Assembly: GCA_030452365.1 (NCBI GenBank)
Contig: JAKDMK010000026.1
Location: 1 to 13,120 of the forward strand
Source of the DNA: Nitrococcus sp.
GTDB taxonomy: Bacteria > Pseudomonadota > Gammaproteobacteria > Nitrococcales > Nitrococcaceae
Direction: 5' to 3'
DNA length: 13,120 bases
The position numbers and the translations under genes were made by a program. The notes under the pieces were generated by a model. That model did not search any database, had not been told where the DNA came from, and was given only the letters and a program-made list of their open reading frames with translations. Positions 1 to 7,534 of the stretch are shown here, piece after piece (within the stretch, counting starts at the first letter, position 1; each line of letters starts with the position of its first letter).

Positions 1-492
1 AGGGACCCCACCCAAGAGCATACCGCTGCCACCATGGGCCCGTTCCAGACAGTAGGCGCCCGCTTGGATGGACATCCGGCCGGCCACCTGCGACATGGGA
101 ATAAGTAGTGGCAGCTGATTGTTTGGGCCACAGACCGTTTCATAGGCGATGCACACGGCTTCGCTGCCGACCAGATCGTGCGTCTGCGCGGCGTCGGGGG
201 CAAGGTGCAGATAGGCCAACAGAATCTGTCCTTGCCACAGCCGGTGACGCTCCTCGATCTGCGGCTCCTTAACCTTGATGATCATTTCGGCCGCACGGAA
301 AAGCTCCTCGGAGCTTGCGATGATCCGGGCCCCGCAGGCTTGGTAATCCTCGTCTGAGCAGCCGATGCCATCGCCAGCTCTCGTTTCCACGATGACTTCG
401 TGCCCGCGGGCGATGAATTCACGCACACTATCCGGCGTGAGGCCGACTCGGTACTCATGGTTCTTGATCTCCTTCGGCACAGCTACCAACAT
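1..492 (-). CDS. ald: Alanine dehydrogenase, N-terminal part (cut by window edge)
   Basis: This reading frame starts at an ATG at 492 and runs off the left edge, giving the first 164 residues of a protein whose family is usually about 370 residues. The start MLVAVPKEIKNHEYRVGLTP is the classic beginning of NAD-dependent L-alanine dehydrogenase. The family's key residues fall at their usual numbers: Arg15 and Lys75 (in IKVKEP) bind substrate and His96 (in YLHLAPD) is catalytic. The enzyme interconverts L-alanine and pyruvate plus ammonia in the cytosol; the NAD-binding Rossmann domain lies mostly outside the window. An AGGAGG ribosome binding site at 503-508, ten bases before the ATG, fixes the start. 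The gene lies downstream of serB on the same strand, 155 bp away, so it may be co-transcribed or have its own promoter. The related transhydrogenase alpha subunit (PntA) is the main alternative, but the Ald-specific opening and residue numbering make it unlikely. Confidence 0.93.
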   Translation of the reverse strand, partial: MLVAVPKEIKNHEYRVGLTPDSVREFIARGHEVIVETRAGDGIGCSDEDYQACGARIIASSEELFRAAEMIIKVKEPQIEERHRLWQGQILLAYLHLAPDAAQTHDLVGSEAVCIAYETVCGPNNQLPLLIPMSQVAGRMSIQAGAYCLERAHGGSGMLLGGVP

Positions 493-510
493 CGTGTTCG
501 AGCCTCCTCG

Positions 511-571
511 GCAGCGCCTGTTGTCCCCGCGATTGCGGTGGCTTCGATACGCGCTGATGGGCAGGCCGTAC
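511..571 (-). repeat. Possible strongly diverged copy of the 54-bp palindromic element
   Basis: Read on the minus strand, this stretch begins TACGGCCTG (8 of 9 matches to the outer end TAGGGCCTG of the element at 1916-1969) and ends CAACAGGCGCTG (11 of the first 11 bases match the outer end of the copy at 11638-11689). The ends are 61 bp apart, against 54 in the good copies. The interior is only loosely similar and the two arms no longer pair well. It lies between serB and ald, just upstream of the ald ribosome binding site. This may be a decayed relic or a chance match of short ends. Confidence 0.3.
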
Positions 572-599
572 CGGCGACCCTGTGCGAGTGGTCGTGATT

Positions 600-619
600 C
601 TCAAAACGCCCGCGCGGGC
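600..619 (-). terminator. Weak terminator-like hairpin after serB
   Basis: The 12-base perfect palindrome GCCCGCGCGGGC at 608-619 lies 28 bp past the serB stop. On the minus strand it is followed by GTTTTGAG (607-600). The stem can only be about four base pairs around a GCGC loop and the T-run has four bases, so this is a poor intrinsic terminator at best; it could let transcription pass on into ald. Confidence 0.25.
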
Positions 620-647
620 AGGGGCGTGCTGAGTGCGCTCGCAGGCC

Positions 648-1865
648 CTAGTGGGGATTATCGGTGTCTTTCATGCCCATCAGATAGAGGATACCGTCCA
701 GGCCGATGGTCGAAATGGCCTGGCGAGCGCTTTTTTGAACCACGGGCTTGGCATGGAATGCGATTCCGAGCCCGGCGAGCTTCAGCATGGGCAGGTCGTT
801 GGCGCCGTCACCCACGGCGATTACCTGTTCGAGCTCGATACCTTCCCGCTTGGCAATCGTGCACATGAGCTGCGCCTTCTTTTCGCCGTCGATGATCTCG
901 CCGATGAGCCGGCCGGTCAGACGGCCGTCGCGTATCTCCGGCTCATTGGCGTAAACATAGTCAAGTGGCAGACTGCGCTGCAGATGGCGGCCGAAGCAAG
1001 CAAAGCCGCCGGAGATGACGGCCGTCTTGTAGCCGAGCGTGCGCAGTGTGCGCAGCAGCCGCGCCGCCCCTTCGGTGAGGGTGAGTCGCTCGGCGACCTC
1101 CCCCAACACGGCCTCGGGCAACCCCTCCAGCAGCGCCATGCGCTGGCGCAGGCCCTGCTTGAAATCTTGCTCGCCGCGCATGCCGGCCTCAGTGATCCGG
1201 CTCACTTCTGCGCCAACCCCCGCCTCACGCGCCAGCTCGTCGATGACCTCTTGTTGGATCAGAGTCGAATCCATATCGAAGACTACCAGACGGCGGTTAC
1301 GGCGATAGAAGGTATCCTCCTGGAAGCTGATGTCGACGCCCAGATCTTCGGCAAGGGCGACGAAGGCCGTTTTCATTGCATCCGGATCCAGCGCTTGACC
1401 GCGCAATGCGAGCTCGACGCAAGCACGGCCCGTCCCCTCCTGCCTCGTATACAGTGAGCCGCGGCCCGAGAGCCGAACAATATCCTCAATGTGGAGCGCA
1501 TTCTCGGTGATCACTCGGCTAATGCGGGCAACCTGCTGCGCGGTTACACTGCGGCCGAGCAAGGTGACGATGTGGCGTGGGTGCGCTTCGCCGCCGAGCC
1601 AACGCCCATAACGCGCTTGGCTGAAAGGCGTAAAATGCACCTGCAGGCCCTGATGGTTTGCCTCGAACAGCAGATCCTTTAGCACCGGGGCAGCGCCGGT
1701 TTGGCCAGATAATCGTATCAACAGGGTCAGGACTATGGTGTCGTGAATCATAGCCTGGCCGATATCGAGCATCGGCACGCCGTGCACGGCGAGGATATTC
1801 AGCAACGACGAGGTGATCCCGTCCTTGCTCTGGCCGGAGACATTGATTAGAACCAACTCGCTCAT
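648..1865 (-). CDS. serB: Phosphoserine phosphatase, ACT + HAD domains
   Basis: SerB hydrolyses O-phospho-L-serine to serine and phosphate, the last step of serine synthesis from 3-phosphoglycerate. From the ATG at 1865 the protein has 405 residues, the usual size of the two-domain gammaproteobacterial form. Residues 1-170 hold the ACT-like regulatory part (MSELVLINVSGQSKDGITSS...LDIGQAMIHDT). Residues 190-390 are the HAD phosphatase: motif I DMDST with nucleophile Asp197 and acid Asp199, motif II Ser285 in AVISGGF, motif III lysine at 329/330 (DGEKKAQL), and motif IV GDGAND with Asp353 and Asp357. A longer frame begins at an ATG at 1916, but its 17 extra residues do not look like SerB and that ATG touches the palindrome at 1916-1969, so I chose 1865. 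No strong ribosome binding site precedes 1865. The gene is divergent from msrB. Its stop TAG is followed by GGCCTG, the same nine bases that end the nearby palindrome. Confidence 0.96.
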   Translation of the reverse strand: MSELVLINVSGQSKDGITSSLLNILAVHGVPMLDIGQAMIHDTIVLTLLIRLSGQTGAAPVLKDLLFEANHQGLQVHFTPFSQARYGRWLGGEAHPRHIVTLLGRSVTAQQVARISRVITENALHIEDIVRLSGRGSLYTRQEGTGRACVELALRGQALDPDAMKTAFVALAEDLGVDISFQEDTFYRRNRRLVVFDMDSTLIQQEVIDELAREAGVGAEVSRITEAGMRGEQDFKQGLRQRMALLEGLPEAVLGEVAERLTLTEGAARLLRTLRTLGYKTAVISGGFACFGRHLQRSLPLDYVYANEPEIRDGRLTGRLIGEIIDGEKKAQLMCTIAKREGIELEQVIAVGDGANDLPMLKLAGLGIAFHAKPVVQKSARQAISTIGLDGILYLMGMKDTDNPH

Positions 1866-1915
1866 GCATCGATTCTCGCATGGATGTGCCCGGATCGGGG
1901 CCAACTGCGGGTGCA

Positions 1916-1969
1916 TAGGGCCTGTTGACGTCCACCCATGACGCCGTGGGCGGACGTCAACAGGCCCTA
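1916..1969. repeat. 54-bp palindromic element, copy 1
   Basis: The arms 1916-1938 and 1947-1969 (23 bp each) pair at 22 of 23 positions around the 8-base loop TGACGCCG. The outer 17 bases, TAGGGCCTGTTGACGTC, are perfectly complementary. The single non-pair is A1934/C1951, which would be a G-U wobble in minus-strand RNA. Read on the minus strand the loop is CGGCGTCA, almost the same as CGGCGTCG in the copy at 12185-12238, so the two copies have opposite orientations. It lies 51 bp upstream of the serB start, between the divergent serB and msrB genes, and could form a hairpin in a serB leader. No T-run follows, so it is not a standard terminator. It could be a REP-like or MITE-like element. I do not recognise the family. 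Confidence 0.9.
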
Positions 1970-2142
1970 ATTGTATGTCATCATGAACGCATGCGTGTCA
2001 GCAGGCCGTCAGCGCTCGAGTGGGTATTCGGGAGGGCAGCCTGCGCTCAGTAGCGGGTGATGAGCGGTGGCAAAAAATTGGGGGGAATGGGCGCTTTCGG
2101 CCACGATCGAAACGAGATCGACTTCAACGAGAGGATCGAGCC

Positions 2143-2535
2143 ATGGATCCGAGCCAAATGACCGATGAGCAATGGCGGCGAGAGTTGACGCCGGAGCAGT
2201 ACCGGGTCACCCGCCAGCGAGGGACGGAGCCGCCTTTCAGCGGTGAATACTATCATTGGGACAAAGACGGTGTCTTTCGCTGCATCTGCTGCGCCCAGGT
2301 GCTGTTCGACTCACGGCAGAAATATGAATCGGGAAGTGGTTGGCCGAGCTTTTGGGCGCCTGGTGACGAGCAGGCGCTGGAAACCGATCGCGATCATAGT
2401 CACAACATGGTGCGCACGGAAGTGCATTGTCGGCGCTGCCGCGCTCATCTGGGTCACATTTTCGAGGATGGGCCCGAGCCAACGCAGCTGCGATACTGCA
2501 TCAACTCGGCGGCACTGAAGTTCGGCGCCCGTTGA
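2143..2535 (+). CDS. msrB: Peptide-methionine (R)-S-oxide reductase
   Basis: MsrB reduces methionine-R-sulfoxide in oxidised proteins back to methionine in the cytosol. From the ATG at 2143 the protein has 130 residues, a normal MsrB size. AGAGGA at 2130-2135, seven bases upstream, supports this start. The frame is open back to 2020, but those 41 extra residues do not look like MsrB. Zinc ligands are the pairs Cys47/Cys50 (CICC) and Cys96/Cys99 (CRRC). The catalytic cysteine is Cys119 in RYCINSAAL, with His102, His105 and Asn121 in the usual active-site stretch. The conserved GWPSF motif is present, but the resolving cysteine of the E. coli-type SGCGWPSF is serine (Ser65). The enzyme may regenerate through another cysteine such as Cys49 or directly through a reductant. 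The gene is 75 bp upstream of the acetolactate-synthase-like gene on the same strand. Confidence 0.95.
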   Translation: MDPSQMTDEQWRRELTPEQYRVTRQRGTEPPFSGEYYHWDKDGVFRCICCAQVLFDSRQKYESGSGWPSFWAPGDEQALETDRDHSHNMVRTEVHCRRCRAHLGHIFEDGPEPTQLRYCINSAALKFGAR

Positions 2536-2610
2536 GGTATGGCCTTGTCAGGCGGGGATGATACCTTACCAGTGTTTCTTTGTTGCGGTGCAACCTGAGC
2601 CAGGTGGGCC

Positions 2611-4476
2611 ATGACGGCAGATGCGACCATGATTAAACACCAAGAGGCCAAGCACCCGCGCGCGGGTGAGCGCATGAGCGGCGCGGACACGGTGATACAG
2701 GTTCTTGCGGACGAAGGTATCGATACGGTATTCGGCTATAGTGGCGGTGCTATTTTGCCGACCTATGACGCTATCTTTCGCTTCAACGAACTGCACCGCG
2801 GCGCCGATGGCCGCGAGCCGATCCGATTGGTGGTTCCTGCCAATGAGCAAGGGGCTGGTTTCATGGCGGCGGGTTACGCCCGCAGCTCCGGCAAGGTAGG
2901 CGTCTTTTTGGTGACCTCTGGACCGGGGGCGACCAACACCGTCACGCCCATCCGCGACTGCATGGCCGACTCCATTCCGGTGGTTCTGATTACCGGTCAG
3001 GTTGCGCGCGCGGCGATGGGAACCGACGCCTTCCAGGAAGCGCCGGTCGTCAATATCATGGGTGCCTGCGCCAAACATGTGTTTCTGGTGACCGAACCGG
3101 AGCGGCTGGAGGAGACTCTGCGCACGGCCTTCGAAGTCGCCCGTTCAGGGCGACCCGGCCCGGTCGTCGTGGATCTGCCCAAGGACATGCAGAACTGGGT
3201 GGGGGAGTTCAGGGGCTGCGGAGTGCTCGACATCCGCGGTTATCGCCAGCGCATGGAGTCATTGGCCGCGGCCAAGCTCTCCGAGCGCAAGTGTCGCCAA
3301 TTCTTCGAAATGCTCAAGCATTGCAGCCGGCCGTTGCTGTATGTGGGCGGTGGCGTGACCAGCGGCAATGCCTCAGCGGAGCTGACCGAGCTCGCGCACA
3401 CGTTCGCTATTCCCGTGGTCACTACCGTGATGGGGCTCGGCGCAATCGACACCCGGGATGATTTATGCCTGCACATGCTCGGTATGCACGGCACTGCTTA
3501 CGCCAACTATGCGGTAGAGGACTGCGATTTCGTTATCGCCGTGGGGGCGCGTTTCGATGATCGTGTGGCGGCGAAGGCGGATCTGTTTGCTCCGTTGGCT
3601 GAGCACGTCGCGCACATCGACATCGATGCCGCGGAGATCGGCAAGGTCAAAAGGGTCGACTGGGCGCACGTAGGCGAAGCCGGACGCTCGCTGCGCCAGC
3701 TCATCGATTACGGCCGGTCCATGAATTTTCACAAGGACTTCGCGCCCTGGATCAAGCACGTGCGGACCCTGCGCGAGAAGCACGCCATGGGCTACGATCG
3801 GGATAATCCCAAAATTCAGCCGCAGTCCGTGATGGAGCTATTAAACCGGCTCACCGGCGGCAAGGCCATCATCAGCACCGGTGTGGGCCAGCACCAGATG
3901 TGGGCCGCGCAATACCTCGACTTCCGGGGGCCGCGGCTATGGCTGACTTCCGGTAGCATGGGGACCATGGGCTTCGGGCTACCGGCGGCCATTGGGGCGC
4001 AATGCGCCAATCCAGATCGATTGGTCATCGATGTGGACGGCGATGGCAGCATTCGGATGAATCTCGGCGAGATGGAGACCGTAACGACCTACGGACTTGC
4101 AGTGAAGGTTTTGCTGCTCAACAACTGCGGGGATGGAATGGTGCGGCAGTGGCAGCGCCTCTATTTCGAGGATCGCTTTTCGGCGAGCGACAAGTCGCTG
4201 CATCGCAAGGATTTCATAAAGGCCGCGCAATCCGACGGCTTCGCCTTCGCGCGCCGAGTGAACAAGCGCGAGGAGCTTGAGGCGGCGCTTGCCGCCTTTG
4301 TCGAGTTCCCCGAGGCGGCTTTCCTAGAGGTCATGATCGACCCCGATGCGGGTGTCTACCCGATGGTCGGCCCGGGTATGGGGTATAAACAGATGGTCAC
4401 CGGAGCCCATATCCCGGCGCGGGAGGTGGCGAGCCGGCCGGGCGCGGTGAAAATCGATCCTACCGAGCTGTTTTGA
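2611..4476 (+). CDS. Acetolactate synthase large-subunit-like ThDP enzyme
   Basis: The protein has 621 residues with the three-domain plan of acetohydroxyacid synthase, which joins pyruvate to pyruvate or 2-oxobutyrate in branched-chain amino acid synthesis. The N-terminal ThDP (pyrimidine) domain carries the catalytic glutamate Glu79 in VVPANEQGAGFMAAGYAR and the motif TSGPGATN. A central FAD/DHS-like domain follows (about 220-380). The C-terminal ThDP domain has the metal/diphosphate motif from GDGS (477-480) to the paired asparagines 504-505, then GMVRQWQ with Trp514, as in true acetolactate synthases. Oddities: the residues before the catalytic glutamate are Ala-Asn where E. coli IlvI has Arg-His, and no small regulatory subunit (ilvN/ilvH) or ilvC lies next to it. 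It is therefore either an unlinked AHAS or a related enzyme with another acceptor, and I give no symbol. The start is uncertain: ATGs at 2611, 2629 and 2674 all fit. AGGTGG lies only three bases before 2611, and MSGADTV at 2674 resembles the usual family start. Confidence 0.82.
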   Translation: MTADATMIKHQEAKHPRAGERMSGADTVIQVLADEGIDTVFGYSGGAILPTYDAIFRFNELHRGADGREPIRLVVPANEQGAGFMAAGYARSSGKVGVFLVTSGPGATNTVTPIRDCMADSIPVVLITGQVARAAMGTDAFQEAPVVNIMGACAKHVFLVTEPERLEETLRTAFEVARSGRPGPVVVDLPKDMQNWVGEFRGCGVLDIRGYRQRMESLAAAKLSERKCRQFFEMLKHCSRPLLYVGGGVTSGNASAELTELAHTFAIPVVTTVMGLGAIDTRDDLCLHMLGMHGTAYANYAVEDCDFVIAVGARFDDRVAAKADLFAPLAEHVAHIDIDAAEIGKVKRVDWAHVGEAGRSLRQLIDYGRSMNFHKDFAPWIKHVRTLREKHAMGYDRDNPKIQPQSVMELLNRLTGGKAIISTGVGQHQMWAAQYLDFRGPRLWLTSGSMGTMGFGLPAAIGAQCANPDRLVIDVDGDGSIRMNLGEMETVTTYGLAVKVLLLNNCGDGMVRQWQRLYFEDRFSASDKSLHRKDFIKAAQSDGFAFARRVNKREELEAALAAFVEFPEAAFLEVMIDPDAGVYPMVGPGMGYKQMVTGAHIPAREVASRPGAVKIDPTELF

Positions 4477-4649
4477 CCCGTATGCTGCCAGATAACTTGA
4501 CTGTGGCCGCCTCGCCTCGCCCGCGCTACCTGGCAGGCAAGGCGATGACCGTGCAGCGGGTTGTGCCGGGCGCCGATCACGAGCAGCGATCGAGAGGATA
4601 GCGCGACCAGGGTTTCCCACCTTACCGTGTGCAAAGGCGAGTCGAGGCA

Positions 4650-6023
4650 ATGATAAGACGACTGGAGTGCTTCAAAGCCTATGATATCCGTGGGCGAGTT
4701 CCCGATCAGCTGAACGCGGATATCGCCTACCGTGTTGGACGCGCCTGCGCGGACTGGCTGCAGCCGCGGGACGTGGTGGTAGGCCATGACGTGCGTTTGA
4801 CGAGCCCAGAAATAAGCCAGGTGCTCGCGGCGGGGCTTATGGAGGGCGGGGCGGATGTCCATGACATTGGCCTGTGCGGGACCGAGGAGGTGTATTTCGC
4901 CTGCGCGCACTTCGGGATGGACGCTGGCATTATGGTCACCGCGAGCCATAATCCGATCGATTTCAACGGCATGAAGCTTGTGCGCGAGCAAGCTCGACCC
5001 ATCAGCGGCGACACAGGGTTGTTTGAAATCCACGATCGGGCGGTAGCCGAGGACTGGCGCGTGCCAGGCCGGCGCGGTAGGAAGCAGCCGTTGTTGCATC
5101 GACCCGCCTATCTCGATCACCTGCTCGGCTTCGTGGATAGCACCGTGCTCAAGCCGTTACGTATCGTAGCCAATGCCGGCAATGGCGGTGCCGGGTCGGT
5201 GCTGGATGGCCTCGCCGAGCGATTACCGTTTGAGTTCGTGCGTCTGTACCACGAGCCGGATGGTCAGTTCCCGAACGGGGTACCGAACCCGCTGCTCATA
5301 GAGAATCGGCACGAGACCGAGCAAGCCGTGCTCGACGCCGCGGCCGATCTCGGAGTGGCGTGGGATGGGGATTTCGACCGTTGCTTCTTGTTCGATGAGC
5401 GCGGGCGTTTTGTCGAAGGCTATTACATCGTGGGATTGTTGGCGGATGCCTTTCTGCGCCGCCACCCGGGGGAGAAGATCATTCACGATCCGCGGCTGGT
5501 TTGGAACACCATCGATATTGTCAGCGAGCTCGGCGGCATTGCGGTGCAGAGCAAGACTGGGCATGCCTTCATCAAGGAGCGCATGCGCGCTGAGAATGCC
5601 ATCTACGGCGGTGAAATGAGCGCGCATCATTACTTTCGTGATTTTTCCTACTGCGACAGTGGCATGCTGCCGTGGTTGCTCATAGCCGAGCGGATCTCAG
5701 TGAGCGGCAAGCCGCTCTCCGAGCTCGTCGGCGAGCGCCTTGATCGCTTCCCGGTGAGTGGCGAGATCAATCGGCGACTTAAGGACCCCGATGGCACGCT
5801 GGCGGCATTAGAGGCGCATTATCTGGACTCCGCCGAGAGTGTCGATCATACGGATGGACTGAGCATGGCGTTCGGCCACTGGCGGTTTAATTTGCGCTCT
5901 TCGAACACCGAGCCGGTGGTTCGCCTCAATGTAGAGACGCGGGGGGACCGGCCGCTTATGGAGCGCAAGACGGCCGAGATTCTGCGTTGGTTGGAATCCG
6001 AGGCGAGCCTCGACGCGAGCTAA
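4650..6023 (+). CDS. manB: Phosphomannomutase/phosphoglucomutase (CpsG/ManB type)
   Basis: The enzyme interconverts mannose-6-phosphate and mannose-1-phosphate (and often the glucose phosphates), feeding GDP-mannose synthesis. From the ATG at 4650 it has 457 residues, within a residue or two of E. coli CpsG, and the opening [15 protein letters not shown] matches that family. An upstream in-frame ATG at 4629 adds seven residues; GAGG at 4644-4647, just before 4650, favours the shorter form. Phosphohexomutase signatures are all present: phosphoserine Ser99 in TASHNP, the magnesium loop DGDFDR (Asp239, Asp241, Asp243), the sugar-binding loop GEMSAHHYF (321-329) and the phosphate-binding RSSNTEP (416-422). 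The 173 bp upstream show no clear terminator or promoter. With manC and ugd downstream it forms a nucleotide-sugar block. Whether it prefers mannose or glucose phosphates cannot be told here; the CpsG-like sequence and the manC neighbour favour mannose. Confidence 0.93.
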   Translation: MIRRLECFKAYDIRGRVPDQLNADIAYRVGRACADWLQPRDVVVGHDVRLTSPEISQVLAAGLMEGGADVHDIGLCGTEEVYFACAHFGMDAGIMVTASHNPIDFNGMKLVREQARPISGDTGLFEIHDRAVAEDWRVPGRRGRKQPLLHRPAYLDHLLGFVDSTVLKPLRIVANAGNGGAGSVLDGLAERLPFEFVRLYHEPDGQFPNGVPNPLLIENRHETEQAVLDAAADLGVAWDGDFDRCFLFDERGRFVEGYYIVGLLADAFLRRHPGEKIIHDPRLVWNTIDIVSELGGIAVQSKTGHAFIKERMRAENAIYGGEMSAHHYFRDFSYCDSGMLPWLLIAERISVSGKPLSELVGERLDRFPVSGEINRRLKDPDGTLAALEAHYLDSAESVDHTDGLSMAFGHWRFNLRSSNTEPVVRLNVETRGDRPLMERKTAEILRWLESEASLDAS

Positions 6024-6176
6024 TGCGCCGACAAGGTAAGCTACCCAGCGATGGGGAATCGCGGCGAGGGCGCCGTTGCCACAGGCTCTATGTACCGCCG
6101 GTAGAGGTAGCCTGCAAATCGTTCACGCCAACGCCCGCAAGAACAATGAGTTAGGGTTTGTTTCATAGGAGCCTTC

Positions 6177-7520
6177 ATGCGCATTACCATCTTCGGAACA
6201 GGCTACGTCGGCCTCGTCACCGGCACCTGCTTGGCGGAGGTCGGTAATCACGTGGTCTGCGTGGATGTGGACGAGGACAAGGTTGCTTGCCTGCAAGACG
6301 GCAAGGTACCGTTCTTCGAACCGGACCTGGAAGTATTGATCCAGCGCAACGTTGCCGAGGGCCGATTGCGGTTCACCACGAACGCGGCCGAAGGCGTGGC
6401 GCATGGGCATTTTCAGTTCATCGCGGTGGGCACGCCAGCGGCGGCGGATGGCGCGGCGGATCTCAGGCATGTACTGGCAGTGGCCGAGAGCATTGCCGAG
6501 CACATGGAGCAGGCCAAGGTCGTTGTGAACAAGTCAACGGTGCCCGTCGGGACGGCGGATCGCGTGCGCGAGCGCATCAGCGACGTGCTCACGCGGCGCG
6601 GCGCCGATATTGACTTCGATGTAGTCTCCAATCCGGAATTCCTCAAGGAAGGGGGCGCGGTCGATGATTTCATGAAGCCCGACCGGGTGATCGTCGGCAC
6701 AGGCTGCCGGGAGAGCGCTGAACAGCTGCGCCAGCTCTATGCACCGTTTAACCGTAATCACGATCGCCTCATCGTGATGGATGTGCGCTCGGCCGAGCTC
6801 ACGAAATATGCCGCCAACGCGATGCTGGCGACCAAGATCAGCTTCATGAACGAGCTTGCCAACATCGCCGACCGGGTCGATGCAGATATAGAGCGGGTGC
6901 GCATCGGCATCGGTGCCGATCCCCGCATCGGCTATGATTTCATCTATCCCGGCGCCGGCTACGGCGGTTCCTGCTTTCCCAAGGACGTAAAGGCGTTGGT
7001 GCGAACCGCCTATGAAGTGGAATACAAGCCGCAGCTTCTGCAGGCCGTGCAAGACGTGAACGAACGCCAGCAGCGTTATCTTTATAGCCGCATCCAAGCG
7101 CATTTTGCCGATGGATTGGCCGGGCTTACGTTTGCACTTTGGGGACTCGCTTTCAAACCCAACACCGAGGACATGCGCGAGGCACCGAGCCGCCGGCTGA
7201 TAGAATCCCTCTGGGCCGCGGGCGCGAGCGTGCGGGCCTTCGATCCAAAGGCCGCGGGCGAAGCTCGGCAGATCTATGGTGAGCGCTCGGATTTGGTACT
7301 CTGCGCCAAACCGGAGCAAGCCCTGCAGGGAGCGGATGCCTTGATCATCGCCACTGAATGGAATGTCTTTCGCAGCCCCGATTTCGAGAGCATGCGTACG
7401 CTGTTGAAGCAGCCGGTGATTTTCGACGGCCGTAATCTCTACGAGCCGCGGGCGGTGGCCGCGCTGGGGTTCACCTACTACGCGGTGGGCCGCCCGCGCC
7501 GCGCTCCTGGGGGGTCTTAG
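6177..7520 (+). CDS. ugd: UDP-glucose 6-dehydrogenase
   Basis: Ugd oxidises UDP-glucose to UDP-glucuronate with two NAD+, supplying the acidic sugar of many polysaccharides. The protein has 447 residues. The N-terminal Rossmann fold opens [16 protein letters not shown] (GxGYVG at 7-12), with VGTP at 84-87, STVPVGT at 120-126 and NPEFLKEG at 152-159. The catalytic core includes Lys220 (ATKISFMNE) and nucleophile Cys266 in YGGSCFPKD. The C-terminal UDP-binding domain has [16 protein letters not shown]. The closest alternative is GDP-mannose 6-dehydrogenase (AlgD). The [13 protein letters not shown] stretch and the rest of the sequence look like Ugd, not like AlgD (FAFGGSCLPKD). AGGAG at 6167-6171, five bases before the ATG, fixes the start. 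Only 14 bp separate it from the next gene, so the two are surely co-transcribed. The 153 bp upstream hold no convincing promoter but may contain one. Confidence 0.95.
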   Translation: MRITIFGTGYVGLVTGTCLAEVGNHVVCVDVDEDKVACLQDGKVPFFEPDLEVLIQRNVAEGRLRFTTNAAEGVAHGHFQFIAVGTPAAADGAADLRHVLAVAESIAEHMEQAKVVVNKSTVPVGTADRVRERISDVLTRRGADIDFDVVSNPEFLKEGGAVDDFMKPDRVIVGTGCRESAEQLRQLYAPFNRNHDRLIVMDVRSAELTKYAANAMLATKISFMNELANIADRVDADIERVRIGIGADPRIGYDFIYPGAGYGGSCFPKDVKALVRTAYEVEYKPQLLQAVQDVNERQQRYLYSRIQAHFADGLAGLTFALWGLAFKPNTEDMREAPSRRLIESLWAAGASVRAFDPKAAGEARQIYGERSDLVLCAKPEQALQGADALIIATEWNVFRSPDFESMRTLLKQPVIFDGRNLYEPRAVAALGFTYYAVGRPRRAPGGS

Positions 7521-7534
7521 GTGGGGTTCCGAGC

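Noticed and set aside
633..1457. Long open frame on the plus strand opposite serB
   Set aside because: It lies antisense to a clear serB with all HAD motifs; its translation shows no recognisable family and reflects GC-rich codon use.
1970..1975. TACAAT on the minus strand, a good -10-like hexamer just outside the palindrome upstream of serB
   Set aside because: No matching -35 hexamer at 16-18 bases; the nearest CTGACA is 20 bases away. Not enough to call a promoter.
1999..2142. Possible RNA gene or riboswitch between serB and msrB
   Set aside because: Only scattered short inverted repeats and GATCGA direct repeats; no tRNA fold or riboswitch core could be recognised.
2535..2593. AGGTAT/ATACCT arms (2535-2540, 2561-2566) with a nested GCCT/AGGC stem and a small GTTGC/GCAAC hairpin after msrB
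   Set aside because: Stems are short, loops are large and no T-run directly follows; this is ordinary for an intergenic stretch.
6076..6104. TTGCCA upstream of ugd as a -35 candidate
   Set aside because: No recognisable -10 hexamer at the proper distance.
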